Positions 18,823 to 27,035 of a stretch of DNA of 64,000 bases are shown here, one piece after another (positions within the stretch are counted from its first letter, which is position 1; the number at the start of each line of letters is the position of its first letter). The translations under genes and the position numbers were made by a program. The stretch is from Myxococcota bacterium. Its GTDB lineage: Bacteria > Myxococcota > UBA727 > JABDBI01. The notes under the pieces were generated by a model. That model saw only the letters and a list, made by a program, of their open reading frames with translations, was not told where the DNA came from and searched no databases. The stretch spans positions 43,161 to 107,160 of the forward strand of contig JAZKCZ010000003.1 of assembly GCA_040387835.1 (NCBI GenBank), written 5' to 3'.

Positions 18823-20271
18823 CTAAGCCCAATTCTGTACTAGCTCAATCAATGTCCGCACCCCAAAACCAGAACCGCCTACACTGATGTAAGGTTGATC
18901 TTTGTCGTTACGGGCGGGTCCCGCGATATCCAAATGCGCCCAAACTACTTTGGGTTCTATAAATTTTTGCAGGAAGAGAGCAGCCGTAATGGCACCGCCG
19001 TAACGCTCACCTGTATTTTTCATGTCTGCAATAGGGGTCTTTAATTGATCAAATAATTCATCCGGCATTGGCATGCGCCAAAAGGATTCTCCCGTATTTT
19101 GGCTGCATTCCATAATGCGGCTAGAAAGCGCATCATCGTTAGAGAACAGCCCAGCCATGTTCGGCCCAAGAGCCACCACACATGCCCCAGTCAAGGTCGC
19201 AATATCGATCACCACATCAGGCTTATCCTTTTCCTGAGCATAGTTCATGGTGTCCGCCAAAACGAGCCGCCCTTCAGCGTCCGTGTTATTAATCTCCACC
19301 GACAGCCCTTTTCGAGAAGTAATAATATCGCCTGGATGATAAGACTTAGAATCCACGCCATTTTCCACGCAGGCCATATAAGCCGTGACTGCTACGTTTG
19401 GCTTTAGCTGTGCAATCGCCCTAATCGCAGCCAAGACACTGGCTGCGCCTGACATGTCTGTCTTCATGTGCAGCATGCCATCGGATGGCTTAATATCCAA
19501 ACCACCGGAGTCAAAAGTAACGCCTTTGCCAATCAATGCGATATGCTTTTTCGCCTTTTTAGCTGGGCGATAAGCCAAACGAACCACGCGAGGTGCTGCA
19601 AAATCCGAAGAGCCTCGCCCAACGGCTAAGAGCAGGCCGAAGTTTTCCTTCTCCAGCATCTTCTCATCAAAAACTTTGACATCTAGACCATGCGCTTTGC
19701 CTTCAGCCATGGCTACTTTAGCCATTGCCACCGGGTTCATCACGCTCGGGCCTTCATTGATCAAATCTCTCGCGAGACAGACCGCTTCGGCAATCACTTC
19801 ACCTTGACGCAGCAACTCTTTGGCCTGCTTATCATCGGTAAAAAAAACAACTTCGCTTAAATGACGCTCATCTTTTTCGCTCAAATATTTGTCAAAACGA
19901 TAGGCGCTTAATACCGCCCCTTCACTGGCGGATTTTACCCAATTATCGGTATCAAAGAAGATGCCAACTCTGGCCGCTTGTTTGGTGTTCGCTATCTTGC
20001 AGGCCATGGCGGCTACTTTACGATAGTGCTCCTGGGAGACTTTCGTGCGATCGCCCAAACCAATCAGCGCGATGGCCTTCGGACCTTTGTCCAAAAAGGT
20101 ATGCGTAAAAAAGACTTCGCCCGGCTTGCCCTTAAATCCTTCCGCTAAAGCTTTGCTTTGAATCTGACCTTTCATCAGTTGCCGAGCGTCTTTGGCCTCG
20201 TGGACCCCAAACACCAGTAAATCAAGCTTTTCGGTTTCGAAATTTCGAGGCGACGAAGAAGTTAATTTCAT
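18823..20271 (-). CDS. pepA: leucyl aminopeptidase, M17 family
   Basis: A 482-residue cytosolic di-zinc aminopeptidase. The variable N-terminal domain is followed by the catalytic domain with GKGVTFDSGGLDIKPSDGM (zinc ligands and Lys), KTDMSGAA and the signature NTDAEGRLVLAD near residue 327. It is the first gene of the long minus-strand run; the 105 bp upstream to the divergent DUF1328 gene must hold the promoter, though I cannot identify one with confidence. rho starts 13 bp after its stop. E. coli PepA also binds DNA, but the sequence gives no support for that here. Confidence 0.95.
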   Translation of the reverse strand: MKLTSSSPRNFETEKLDLLVFGVHEAKDARQLMKGQIQSKALAEGFKGKPGEVFFTHTFLDKGPKAIALIGLGDRTKVSQEHYRKVAAMACKIANTKQAARVGIFFDTDNWVKSASEGAVLSAYRFDKYLSEKDERHLSEVVFFTDDKQAKELLRQGEVIAEAVCLARDLINEGPSVMNPVAMAKVAMAEGKAHGLDVKVFDEKMLEKENFGLLLAVGRGSSDFAAPRVVRLAYRPAKKAKKHIALIGKGVTFDSGGLDIKPSDGMLHMKTDMSGAASVLAAIRAIAQLKPNVAVTAYMACVENGVDSKSYHPGDIITSRKGLSVEINNTDAEGRLVLADTMNYAQEKDKPDVVIDIATLTGACVVALGPNMAGLFSNDDALSSRIMECSQNTGESFWRMPMPDELFDQLKTPIADMKNTGERYGGAITAALFLQKFIEPKVVWAHLDIAGPARNDKDQPYISVGGSGFGVRTLIELVQNWA

Positions 20272-20376
20272 CGGTATTATTTAGAAAGCTTTGGTTGTGA
20301 CGTCAAGCAATGAAAAAATCAGAGCAATTTCCCAAACTCAAATTCTCTTATGTTAAAGTCGATGCCGGAGGTACTT

Positions 20377-20535
20377 ATGCTCGTTTGGGCTCTTATTTTT
20401 CTTATCGTTGCTATCGTTGCCGCTGCTCTCGGATTCACCAGCATCGCTGGCGCTGCCGCAGGCATTGCCAAGGTCATATTCTTTATTTTTGTAGTTTTGT
20501 TTGTGATTTCGCTCGTGATGCATCTAATGCACTAA
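20377..20535 (+). CDS. DUF1328-family small membrane protein (YtjA-like)
   Basis: A 52-residue protein made of two hydrophobic segments, matching the DUF1328 pattern [40 protein letters not shown]. The start is the ATG at 20377, preceded at good distance by a strong GGAGGT ribosome-binding site (20368-20373); the longer frame opening at 20350 has no such site. These proteins are widespread and of unknown role, often stress-linked. Its last 53 bp overlap the end of the convergent PAP2 gene. Confidence 0.85.
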   Translation: MLVWALIFLIVAIVAAALGFTSIAGAAAGIAKVIFFIFVVLFVISLVMHLMH

Positions 20536-21085
20536 CCCACACCGCAAAAGCTGCCACGCAAAGACCACCCAAGATATCCACAAAATAGTGCTGCTTGGTG
20601 GTCAGCGTGGAAATGATGACCACCAAAGCCATCAACCAAGCAATCACGCCCCCCAATCTAGACTCCCGGCTCAAATAAATGGCTATCAAGACCATGATAG
20701 AAACATGCAATGACGGAAAGCAGTTACGCGGCGTATCAATGGTATGAAGCAGCCTAAAGCCCTGCTCAGAAATTCCATCTCCGGTAATTTTAGGCCGATT
20801 CATCACAGTCGGATAAATAATAAAAATCAGTCCTGAGCTCACAACGGCCGTTACTAAAGCCACCATCATGCCTCGCAAAAGCTCAGCCGAACGCAAAGCC
20901 AAGAACGCCAACGGCAGCATAAAATACTCCATGGCATAAATCCAAACGGTCCAAGTAACCAAAGGCACGCTCTTATCAATAAAAGTTGGCGTCAAAGTCA
21001 CCGCCCGAGAAGCCGTCAAGACTCCTGCCCCAAAATAAAATGCAGCTAATACTAATGATGTAATCCAAAGATATCGCCAATTCAT
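20483..21085 (-). CDS. PAP2-superfamily membrane protein (phosphatase or inositolphosphotransferase-like)
   Basis: A 200-residue polytopic membrane protein with about six hydrophobic segments. It carries the PAP2 motifs 2 and 3, as CFPSLHVS (the catalytic SxxH area) and [13 protein letters not shown] (conserved His and Asp). The C-F-P-S-L-H variant and the spacing resemble the Aur1/inositolphosphorylceramide-synthase-like branch more than plain PgpB; this is a resemblance, not a proven assignment. It probably acts on a phospholipid or isoprenyl phosphate head group at the membrane surface. Its 3' end overlaps the DUF1328 gene by 53 bp, tail to tail. Confidence 0.75.
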   Translation of the reverse strand: MNWRYLWITSLVLAAFYFGAGVLTASRAVTLTPTFIDKSVPLVTWTVWIYAMEYFMLPLAFLALRSAELLRGMMVALVTAVVSSGLIFIIYPTVMNRPKITGDGISEQGFRLLHTIDTPRNCFPSLHVSIMVLIAIYLSRESRLGGVIAWLMALVVIISTLTTKQHYFVDILGGLCVAAFAVWVSALDASRAKSQTKLQK

Positions 21086-21151
21086 AAGCCGTAAGTCCTA
21101 CCATTTCCCCGCACCTTGACAATCCGGCAACTACCTGAGAATCAACCTTAT

Positions 21152-21610
21152 ATGTTGAGCGCTGCAGAGAAATCCGAAATTGACCACGAGATAGCTAAAT
21201 TTCCGGTCCGAAGAAGCGCCTGCCTTGAAGCCCTCATGATCGTCCAAAAGCACCGAGGGTACATCAGCGACGAGTCCCTACGCCTGGTAGCAGATTACAT
21301 GCAAATGTCGGACACCGAACTAGACGGCATCACAACTTTTTACAACCTAATCTATCGAAAGCCCGTAGGCAAAAAAGTCATCCGAATCTGCGACAGCGTC
21401 AGCTGCTTCATCATGGGCTACGAACAAATCCGCACCAAAATCACAGAAGAACTCGGCATCCAACTAGGTCAAACCACCCCAGACAACGAGTACACACTCC
21501 TACCTACCCCTTGCCTCGGCACCTGCGACCGCGCCCCCGCACTCATGATCAACGATGAACTACATCGAAACCTGAGCGAGGAGAGCGTGGTGCAAATACT
21601 TCGATCTTAA
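21152..21610 (+). CDS. nuoE: NADH-quinone oxidoreductase subunit E (24 kDa)
   Basis: A 152-residue peripheral subunit of respiratory complex I that holds the N1a [2Fe-2S] cluster near the FMN site of NuoF. The cluster ligands fit ICDSVSCF (two Cys) and, later, PCLGTCDRAPA (two Cys). The start is the ATG at 21152 (MLSAAEKSEIDHEIAKFP, the usual NuoE beginning); a TTG at 21116 would add 12 residues. The rest of the complex (nuoF onward) resumes only at 27.0 kb, after a block of accessory genes. Its coding strand is markedly A/C-rich, unlike the G/T-rich nuoG-M. Confidence 0.94.
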   Translation: MLSAAEKSEIDHEIAKFPVRRSACLEALMIVQKHRGYISDESLRLVADYMQMSDTELDGITTFYNLIYRKPVGKKVIRICDSVSCFIMGYEQIRTKITEELGIQLGQTTPDNEYTLLPTPCLGTCDRAPALMINDELHRNLSEESVVQILRS

Positions 21611-21621
21611 CGTTCACGTCA

Positions 21622-23664
21622 CTAACGTTGCCCGCTCCCACCACGAGGTTTTTGGGATGGAGCAATGGTTGAACGCGCAGTAACACTTGAGGCAAAGCTT
21701 AAATTATCGTCTCCAGTGTCTAAATCCAGAGGATCATCGCCTGTTGGGCTTCTAGACGCACCAGACATAGAACGACTTCCTGGCGTTCCTGGATTCAAAG
21801 ACGTGTTCAAGCTAGAACCCGATGACCCGGAAGCACCTGCACGCATTGAGTCAGGTGACATAGGGCTTCCCAAAGTCGGACTCGTTGAACCACTATCTGT
21901 TGAAGATGCCCCAGGTCTAAGTGTTGCACCGCGGGCAGCTGGTGAATTCGTTTCCAATTCAGCTTCCAATTCAGCTAATATCCTCTCATCGTCAGCATCG
22001 GAAGGGACTGCTGTCCCAGCGTTTGGTGACCCTCTAAGCGCAGCTCGTCTAGCTTCAAGAGCAGCCATCTCAGCTTTATCCTTGGCATCAGCAGCCCTCG
22101 CCGAATTTCTTTGCTTGATACGTTGGTATTCTTGCCCTGCGGACCTAATTGCTTCCGGAGATCCAGGCTTAAGTACAGGCGTACCCGCGGTACCAATACC
22201 ATCCTGAGGCTGGAACTGACCTTCTCTAAGCTTTGCGACGCGACGCTCCAATTCGGAATCTTCTCGGGTTCTTTGAAGCCTTGCTTCAGGAGTTTCCGGA
22301 ACCTCTCCTAAGCCCGGAGCCCAATCTCCAGGCTGAGGATTTCGCAAATTGGCTCTAAGCGCGTCGTTCGCAGTTCTAATATCAGCCCTGCTTGGTGCGA
22401 CAGAGCTGGTCGAAGCGGAGCTGGAGCTGCTCGCCAAATTGGCCCGGGTTGCTGCTGGAGAGCGAGGTGTACCAAAAGAGGCTCCTGTTGCGGTGGACGA
22501 TCTAGAAGCAAAACTCGCATTATGTTCAGATGGCGACAAAGGCTCTCTGAAACTTCCATTTGGAGACGATGCGCGCGTGCTCCTCTCCTGAGTGTCATCT
22601 AACCTAGCACGCGGGGCACCTCTGAACCAAGCTGCCAGTCTGCCAAACAAGCCTGGTGCGCGAGGTGGTTCACCACCAGCAAATGAGGCGTTAGAGCTTG
22701 TGGGGAGTGCTTGGTATGGCTCCGATGGCACATCAGACAACGTTGAAGCGAACGATGCATTGGACGAAGTAGCTGGAGTCGGACCTGGCTTCTCACCGCC
22801 GATAACAACTCGAACATCTTCCCCTGGCATAGGCGCTGCCCCCTTTCCTTCAGGCGGCAGGGCCAAATCAGGATCTTTTTTTGGTACTTCTTGACCCATG
22901 ACTGGCTTATCTTTAGCAGGCCAGACTCGATTGAATACAGCATGAAAAAAGCCGCGGGATGCTGCATAGGTTGCGAGTTGCACAGCGCCTGCCTTGGCAA
23001 CGAGTGCCGGCAAAGCTAAAACAGCCAAACCGTGTGTCGCGGCCATAGGACCGGCAATCATTGCTGTGCCTGCAAAGAAGCCGGCAACGGTGGGCAAAGC
23101 GTGCTCAAAAGCTAAACGGAAACCCATTTCTGTTTTAGATACTGTGGGATCCTTGGCCATCCGACGGGCGGCGGCAAGAAATTCTGTCCCGCCTAACACC
23201 GCGCCACCAATCATCGGTAAATGTGCGAATCCAGCAGCTCCAATACTGAAAGGAGCGTTCACCGCTGCATTCATTCCTAACTGGTAGGCCCCAGCTGCCA
23301 ACCCTGCGCCAGCCGTACGGCCTATCTTATCTCGCAAATCGGAAGGGCTAGCGTTGCCGCTAAAGTAGTTAACGACGCTGCTGAGCATTCGACGCGGTAA
23401 ACTTGGTTTTTGAACTACAGTTCCCTCGACAGCCCCACTGAAATCCATTTCTGCGACAGGGGGAGTGATCACTTTCCCGGTAGGCAGCTCTCCTGCAGCA
23501 CGCACTTCTTCGGGGGTCATAGGTATCGCCTGGACTATTTTCCCTGAGCCTTCAAAAAAAGAATCGGTTGGTTGATTTAATTTTTGCTCAACTGGTTTCC
23601 TAGGCGAGTCCTCAGCGTCGTACCTTCTAAAAGCTCCCATTCCACTATTTGGACGATTTACCAT
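21622..23664 (-). CDS. large Ser/Ala/Pro-rich protein with NASFA repeats, unknown function
   Basis: A 680-residue protein I do not recognise. Residues about 1-115 are polar. About 115-245 is a Gly/Ala-rich hydrophobic stretch (TAGAGLAAGAYQLGMNAAVNA, AGFFAGTAMIAGPMAATHGLAVLALPALVAKAGAVQLATYAASRG) that could insert in a membrane. The remainder is low-complexity Ser/Pro/Gly/Ala. Within it a short motif recurs: SSNASFAST, SSNASFAGG, HNASFASRS, SPNGSFRE and DNLSFASS. A helical charged stretch lies at about 455-560. There is no signal peptide. Architecture (membrane-active hairpin plus disordered repeat tail) is reminiscent of secreted or surface proteins, but this is speculation. It is the first gene of the block separating nuoE from nuoF and converges on nuoE with an 11-bp gap. 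Confidence 0.75.
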   Translation of the reverse strand: MVNRPNSGMGAFRRYDAEDSPRKPVEQKLNQPTDSFFEGSGKIVQAIPMTPEEVRAAGELPTGKVITPPVAEMDFSGAVEGTVVQKPSLPRRMLSSVVNYFSGNASPSDLRDKIGRTAGAGLAAGAYQLGMNAAVNAPFSIGAAGFAHLPMIGGAVLGGTEFLAAARRMAKDPTVSKTEMGFRLAFEHALPTVAGFFAGTAMIAGPMAATHGLAVLALPALVAKAGAVQLATYAASRGFFHAVFNRVWPAKDKPVMGQEVPKKDPDLALPPEGKGAAPMPGEDVRVVIGGEKPGPTPATSSNASFASTLSDVPSEPYQALPTSSNASFAGGEPPRAPGLFGRLAAWFRGAPRARLDDTQERSTRASSPNGSFREPLSPSEHNASFASRSSTATGASFGTPRSPAATRANLASSSSSASTSSVAPSRADIRTANDALRANLRNPQPGDWAPGLGEVPETPEARLQRTREDSELERRVAKLREGQFQPQDGIGTAGTPVLKPGSPEAIRSAGQEYQRIKQRNSARAADAKDKAEMAALEARRAALRGSPNAGTAVPSDADDERILAELEAELETNSPAARGATLRPGASSTDSGSTSPTLGSPMSPDSMRAGASGSSGSSLNTSLNPGTPGSRSMSGASRSPTGDDPLDLDTGDDNLSFASSVTARSTIAPSQKPRGGSGQR

Positions 23665-23782
23665 TTGCTCCCCCCAGTATTAAATAAGCAGGCATTTCCT
23701 GATATCATTACTTCATAATATCATAACTTCATCACCACACTCAACATCGCCTTATTTATTTTAAAACAGACTTTAATTTAGC

Positions 23783-23802
23783 CAAAAAGGCGCCAAGGCG
23801 CC
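23783..23802 (-). terminator. Rho-independent terminator of the 585-residue Cys-rich lipoprotein gene
   Basis: Read on the minus strand, the hairpin AAAGGGCGCC-TT-GGCGCC is followed by TTTTT, starting about 25 bases after the stop at 23829. Confidence 0.75.
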
Positions 23803-23828
23803 CTTTAATACAGTGCTTATTAAACCAT

Positions 23829-25586
23829 CTACTGCAAAGTACACAGACTCGATGGACAGGTGTCACGGTCTACGCAAGGGTTGCCTGCCTGACAATTGCC
23901 TTGGCTATTAGTCCAGCCGCAACTTCCGCCGGCATTGCAACAGGCGCCACTGGTATCTATTATGCATTGTTGCGCGTTGTTAGGTATCTGACTACACAAT
24001 GTTTTAGCCGAGCAAATCCTCTGATCTAACGTACAAGGTCCGTTAAAATTGGGCCAGTAACATATCGTGCTACCTACGTTATTACAGTGATTAGGGTCAA
24101 TAATACCACTACATTGGGTAGCAACAGTAGGCTCTTCGCCACAGGCGCCGGTGCTGGAATCTGCTCCATTCGGATATAAAGTTGGGTCTGGAACGCGCCC
24201 TGACCAATGTTGCCAGCTACAGGCTTGTCCGCTTTGATTGGTGCTCACGTTACAGTCAGCCTGATTATTGAAGGTTTGACACCTAGAAACCGCGGCGCAG
24301 CTCCCGGGGCTGCCGGGAGTCCATTGGCAGTAGCTACTAGCATATTGTTGCTGATCGCAATCTGCTGAAGAGAGCGCTTGAGAGCAGCTGGTAATCAGAG
24401 TGCAGGTACCGCCATTCCAGTAGCACTTCAAGTTTGCATTCGCATTGCAGGAATTAGCGTCCTTAATATCTCCGCATTTACCCGGGGTCTTCAATTCACA
24501 GACGGCGCTAGGCGTGGCATTTGCGTCCCAGTTACAAGTATTAATCGCATTGCAGCTTGTCATGCAGGTGGCGCTAGAGCACTTCGTAGTATCCAGCGGA
24601 CTACAGGTTGTTCCGCAGTATTGGCACGAGACCCCTTTTTTTATAAGATCGGCGCAAAGGGTTGCCGACCCCGAACCATCGCTACATTGCGCGACTGCAT
24701 TGCAGACGCCGTTAGACCAAATACAGCCGAGGGCCAGACCCGGCTTACCACTGCATGCAGTTGAATCTTTAATATCGGTGCAGAGTAAAGGGGTGGTCAA
24801 CTCACATACCGGATTTGGCGTAGCTAATGTGTCCCAAGTGCAAGGCCCGCCGCTAGCAGGGAGCACCAAAGGACAAATATCTGCATATATAGCAGCGCCG
24901 CAACTGGTAACATTGACACATGCGTTACCGTCGCTTGAGTACAAACACGACAAAGCTTGTTCAACGCTCGAGCAAACATCCTGGGTAGGGGCGTCCGAGC
25001 ATTGGTTTACGACACCACAGTTACCCGCTAGCTCCCAGTAGCAATACTGGATTGAACCACCAACCGTATAGCTTCCATGGCAGTCGTCTTTCGTTGGAAC
25101 ATCTCCGCAGTTAGTAATTTGCGCACATTGCCCACCGGGGGTCCAATAGCAAGAGTTAGTAGCTGATAAGTTGGTGTCGTTGCAGTTGGTTGGGTTTTTG
25201 GTCACAGTCAGATCACTGCATGCAGAAGCCAGTTGGCACTCCGAGGCCGTGTTATCCCAAAAGCAAGAAGCCAGCGTATTGCAGGAAGTTTGATCTTTTA
25301 CAGCGTTGCAAGTGCCTGCACTGGGTTTAAAGCATTGCTTGGTTTTATCCCACACACAGCCGTTGAAGGGCGTGGGTGAGTTGTCGCAGACTTGGCGGTT
25401 CGTGATATCACTACAGCTGGTGATTGTTTGACAGGCGTTATTTTGCCAAGCGCAATAACCGTTATAATTATGGTTATTACAAGCGGCCTCGGACGTGACC
25501 TGCACGCACTGGGTAATCGGCGCCGGCGTTGAGCTGCTGCAGTTTACCAAAGCCAGAAGTAATGAGCTTAGTATGAGTACCTTCAT
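23829..25586 (-). CDS. cysteine-rich repeat lipoprotein (C-x-W repeats), unknown function
   Basis: A 585-residue exported protein. The N-terminus MKVLILSSLLLALVNCSSS is a lipoprotein signal with the lipobox Cys at residue 16. The mature part is a chain of about a dozen modules of 40-50 residues, each with six or so cysteines and a conserved Trp in the patterns C-x-W-x(5-10)-C and C-x(7)-C. Typical examples are CNNHNYNGYCAWQNNACQ, CYWTPGGQCAQITNC and CNWDANATPSAVCEL. The spacing recalls PSI/plexin-like cysteine domains of eukaryotic surface proteins; I claim resemblance only. It is monocistronic, with its own terminator. The modules differ from the C-x5-C-x4-C modules at 49.6-55.6 kb (these have Trp), so the two families are distinct. 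Probably surface exposed. Confidence 0.78.
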   Translation of the reverse strand: MKVLILSSLLLALVNCSSSTPAPITQCVQVTSEAACNNHNYNGYCAWQNNACQTITSCSDITNRQVCDNSPTPFNGCVWDKTKQCFKPSAGTCNAVKDQTSCNTLASCFWDNTASECQLASACSDLTVTKNPTNCNDTNLSATNSCYWTPGGQCAQITNCGDVPTKDDCHGSYTVGGSIQYCYWELAGNCGVVNQCSDAPTQDVCSSVEQALSCLYSSDGNACVNVTSCGAAIYADICPLVLPASGGPCTWDTLATPNPVCELTTPLLCTDIKDSTACSGKPGLALGCIWSNGVCNAVAQCSDGSGSATLCADLIKKGVSCQYCGTTCSPLDTTKCSSATCMTSCNAINTCNWDANATPSAVCELKTPGKCGDIKDANSCNANANLKCYWNGGTCTLITSCSQALSSADCDQQQYASSYCQWTPGSPGSCAAVSRCQTFNNQADCNVSTNQSGQACSWQHWSGRVPDPTLYPNGADSSTGACGEEPTVATQCSGIIDPNHCNNVGSTICYWPNFNGPCTLDQRICSAKTLCSQIPNNAQQCIIDTSGACCNAGGSCGWTNSQGNCQAGNPCVDRDTCPSSLCTLQ

Positions 25587-25654
25587 AAAATTAAGGATAT
25601 CACCAACTTTTCATACAATTGTTAAATCAGGGTGAAATTTTAGGCGATCCGGAC

Positions 25655-25665
25655 ATTATCCCGAA
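25655..25665 (+). repeat. left arm of inverted repeat flanking the NTase/RHH module
   Basis: ATTATCCCGAA, followed by CGACC. Its exact reverse complement TTCGGGATAAT occurs at 26471-26481, preceded by GGTCTA. The pair brackets the two-gene module. Confidence 0.4.
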
Positions 25666-25685
25666 CGACCTAGCGATTTAAAACA

Positions 25686-25705
25686 ACTGGTATATACTGG
25701 TATAT
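25686..25705 (+). promoter_or_regulatory. tandem ACTGGTATAT operator/-10 region, probably leaderless start
   Basis: Two perfect copies of the 10-mer ACTGGTATAT abut the ATG at 25706. They contain an extended -10-like TGGTATATA at 25689-25697, about 10 bp before the ATG, and no Shine-Dalgarno site. This suggests a leaderless transcript whose promoter is also the binding site of a repressor such as the ribbon-helix-helix protein encoded downstream. Confidence 0.5.
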
Positions 25706-26167
25706 ATGTCCGCTTTAGAAAAAGTCTGCACCTGCTTTGAAAAGAATAACATCCCCTATGCACTCGTAGGGGGTTACGCGGTTGCATTGCACGGTGTGCC
25801 CAGAGGCACATTTGACATGGACTTCATTATCCGGTTTCGGGAAAACGATTTTATTGCCCTAGAAGCGGCAATGATAAGTATCGGTTTTAAATCGCGCCTA
25901 CCGGTTTCTGCCAAAGAAGTATTTCAATTTCGGCAGGAATACATCGATAATCGCAACCTTATTGCCTGGACTTTTATTAACCAAACCAACGCAATGGAAT
26001 TAGTAGACATAGTTTTAACGGACAACTTAGAAGATGTTTCCACGGTCAACAAAATCATCGGAACCACAAAAATCCAAGTCCTTTCCAAAGCTGATTTAAT
26101 TAATATGAAAAAGCGTGCCGGCAGGCCGCAAGATTTAATTGACGTGAACTTTCTGGAGCGAAAATGA
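25706..26167 (+). CDS. nucleotidyltransferase-fold protein (AbiEii/MNT-like), putative toxin or partner
   Basis: A 153-residue protein with the polymerase-beta-like nucleotidyltransferase core: GGYAVALHGVPRGTFDMDFII carries the GG and the D-x-D metal pair. A later acidic residue (MELVDIVL) could be the third carboxylate. Related small NTases act as toxins (AbiEii, MenT) or as antitoxins (MNT of HEPN/MNT), so the polarity is not known. It starts directly after two ACTGGTATAT repeats without a ribosome-binding site and overlaps the next gene by 4 bp (ATGA). The partner is a ribbon-helix-helix-like protein, so this looks like a two-gene toxin-antitoxin-type cassette. Confidence 0.75.
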   Translation: MSALEKVCTCFEKNNIPYALVGGYAVALHGVPRGTFDMDFIIRFRENDFIALEAAMISIGFKSRLPVSAKEVFQFRQEYIDNRNLIAWTFINQTNAMELVDIVLTDNLEDVSTVNKIIGTTKIQVLSKADLINMKKRAGRPQDLIDVNFLERK

Positions 26168-26418
26168 AAGAGCGACCCTTGCAATATTTCAGCGATGAAT
26201 ACATCGAGCGCGCCAAGGATCTCACACCCGCGCAGATTGTTGAATTTTTGGACCAATTTCGCGAGGTGATGAATGCCGGTCAGCCGTCTAAAAGCAAACT
26301 TATCAGCATGAAAGTGCCTGAGAATCTATTAAACGCCTTTAAAACAAAGGCGAAGTTAGAAGGGCGTCCGTATCAGTCTGTTATTAAGCAATTGATGAAG
26401 GCATGGTTGCAGGGGTAG
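26164..26418 (+). CDS. ribbon-helix-helix (CopG/BrnA-like) DNA-binding protein, putative antitoxin
   Basis: An 84-residue protein. The C-terminal half KLISMKVPENLLNAFKTKAKLEGRPYQSVIKQLMKAWLQG has the pattern of CopG/BrnA antitoxins: a short beta strand, then two helices with the P-Y-Q-S/T turn. The N-terminal half is an acidic helical region likely to contact a partner. It is translationally coupled to the nucleotidyltransferase gene (ATGA overlap), and its likely target is the tandem repeat at 25686-25705. Whether the pair is a true toxin-antitoxin system is inference from architecture. Confidence 0.72.
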   Translation: MKERPLQYFSDEYIERAKDLTPAQIVEFLDQFREVMNAGQPSKSKLISMKVPENLLNAFKTKAKLEGRPYQSVIKQLMKAWLQG

Positions 26419-26456
26419 GACGTGGCGCGCAGTCCCTGGGCCATCTGCGGGATACC

Positions 26457-26543
26457 GGACCAATGGTCTATTCGGGATAATCGTTAATCGCCATCGTTCA
26501 CCCGGACAATCAAGCCCGTAGGGCGCCGATGGTCCGGGTGAAC
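26457..26543. repeat. structured intergenic element with inverted repeats downstream of the NTase/RHH pair
   Basis: It contains the small palindrome GACCAATGGTC (26457-26467), the right arm TTCGGGATAAT (26471-26481) of the module-flanking repeat, and a perfect 12-bp inverted repeat GTTCACCCGGAC (26496-26507) / GTCCGGGTGAAC (26532-26543) around a 24-base loop. No T-run follows on the plus strand, so it is not a classical terminator. Confidence 0.55.
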
Positions 26544-26585
26544 AAAACAAAATACACATCGTGAAACCCGATAAACACCCAAAAC

Positions 26586-26614
26586 TTGACACAATAGAAC
26601 CACATTCCTAACAT
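26586..26614 (+). promoter_or_regulatory. putative sigma70-type promoter of the small secreted protein gene
   Basis: TTGACA (26586-26591), 17 bp, then TAACAT (26609-26614). The start would fall just before the GGAG ribosome-binding site of the gene at 26631. Confidence 0.45.
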
Positions 26615-26630
26615 GCACCCTGGAGTAAAA

Positions 26631-26996
26631 ATGAAGTCAAAATTTATCTTTTCGATGTTAATATGTTTAGGCGCTTTGGCAGACGGCCCTGATCCAAAAT
26701 CATGCGAGGAGGTGGCACAAATCATGTCTCCTTTGCAAAAGCCTCCAGTGACCGTCAGTACAAAAGACGGTGAATGTTGCGTCAGCATGGCGGGACTACC
26801 TGATAATTGTATGCCACTTGAAACAATGGTCAATCAGATGCGGACAGAACAACGGCTGACTCAAGAACAAGAAGAACAAAGAGCCGCCTGCTATGACGAG
26901 CTGGTGGAGTCAGGAAGAGACATGACGGGTGTATTGCCCCTGCCAGGTCCAGGTTGCCAATTTACCGTTATCGGCAAGAACTTCCAAGAGCTGTAG
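26631..26996 (+). CDS. small secreted protein, unknown function
   Basis: A 121-residue ORF with a short signal peptide (MKSKFIFSMLICLGALA) and four mature cysteines (SCEEVA, ECCVSM, NCMP, plus CYDE and GCQF further on). A TGGAG ribosome-binding site lies six bases before ATG 26631, and a good promoter lies upstream, so this start is preferred over 26613. No family recognised. It sits between the NTase/RHH module and nuoF, within the block that splits the complex I genes. Confidence 0.6.
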   Translation: MKSKFIFSMLICLGALADGPDPKSCEEVAQIMSPLQKPPVTVSTKDGECCVSMAGLPDNCMPLETMVNQMRTEQRLTQEQEEQRAACYDELVESGRDMTGVLPLPGPGCQFTVIGKNFQEL

Positions 26997-27035
26997 CGAC
27001 TTGACAATCATGGCGATCCTTGGGAACAAGGGCAG

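Noticed and set aside
22308..22894. Open frames opposite the Ser-rich gene (for example 22592-22894 and 22349-22591)
   Set aside because: They mirror the biased codon use of the real gene and show no signal, motif or ribosome-binding site.
26631..26996. Small secreted protein as part of the nuo operon
   Set aside because: It has its own promoter and signal peptide and no link to complex I; position before nuoF is taken as incidental.
21115..27009. Shared 10-mer CTTGACAATC before nuoE and before nuoF as a target duplication or common promoter
   Set aside because: No convincing -10 follows at the right distance in either place, and the repeat would enclose nuoE itself; chance similarity is likely.
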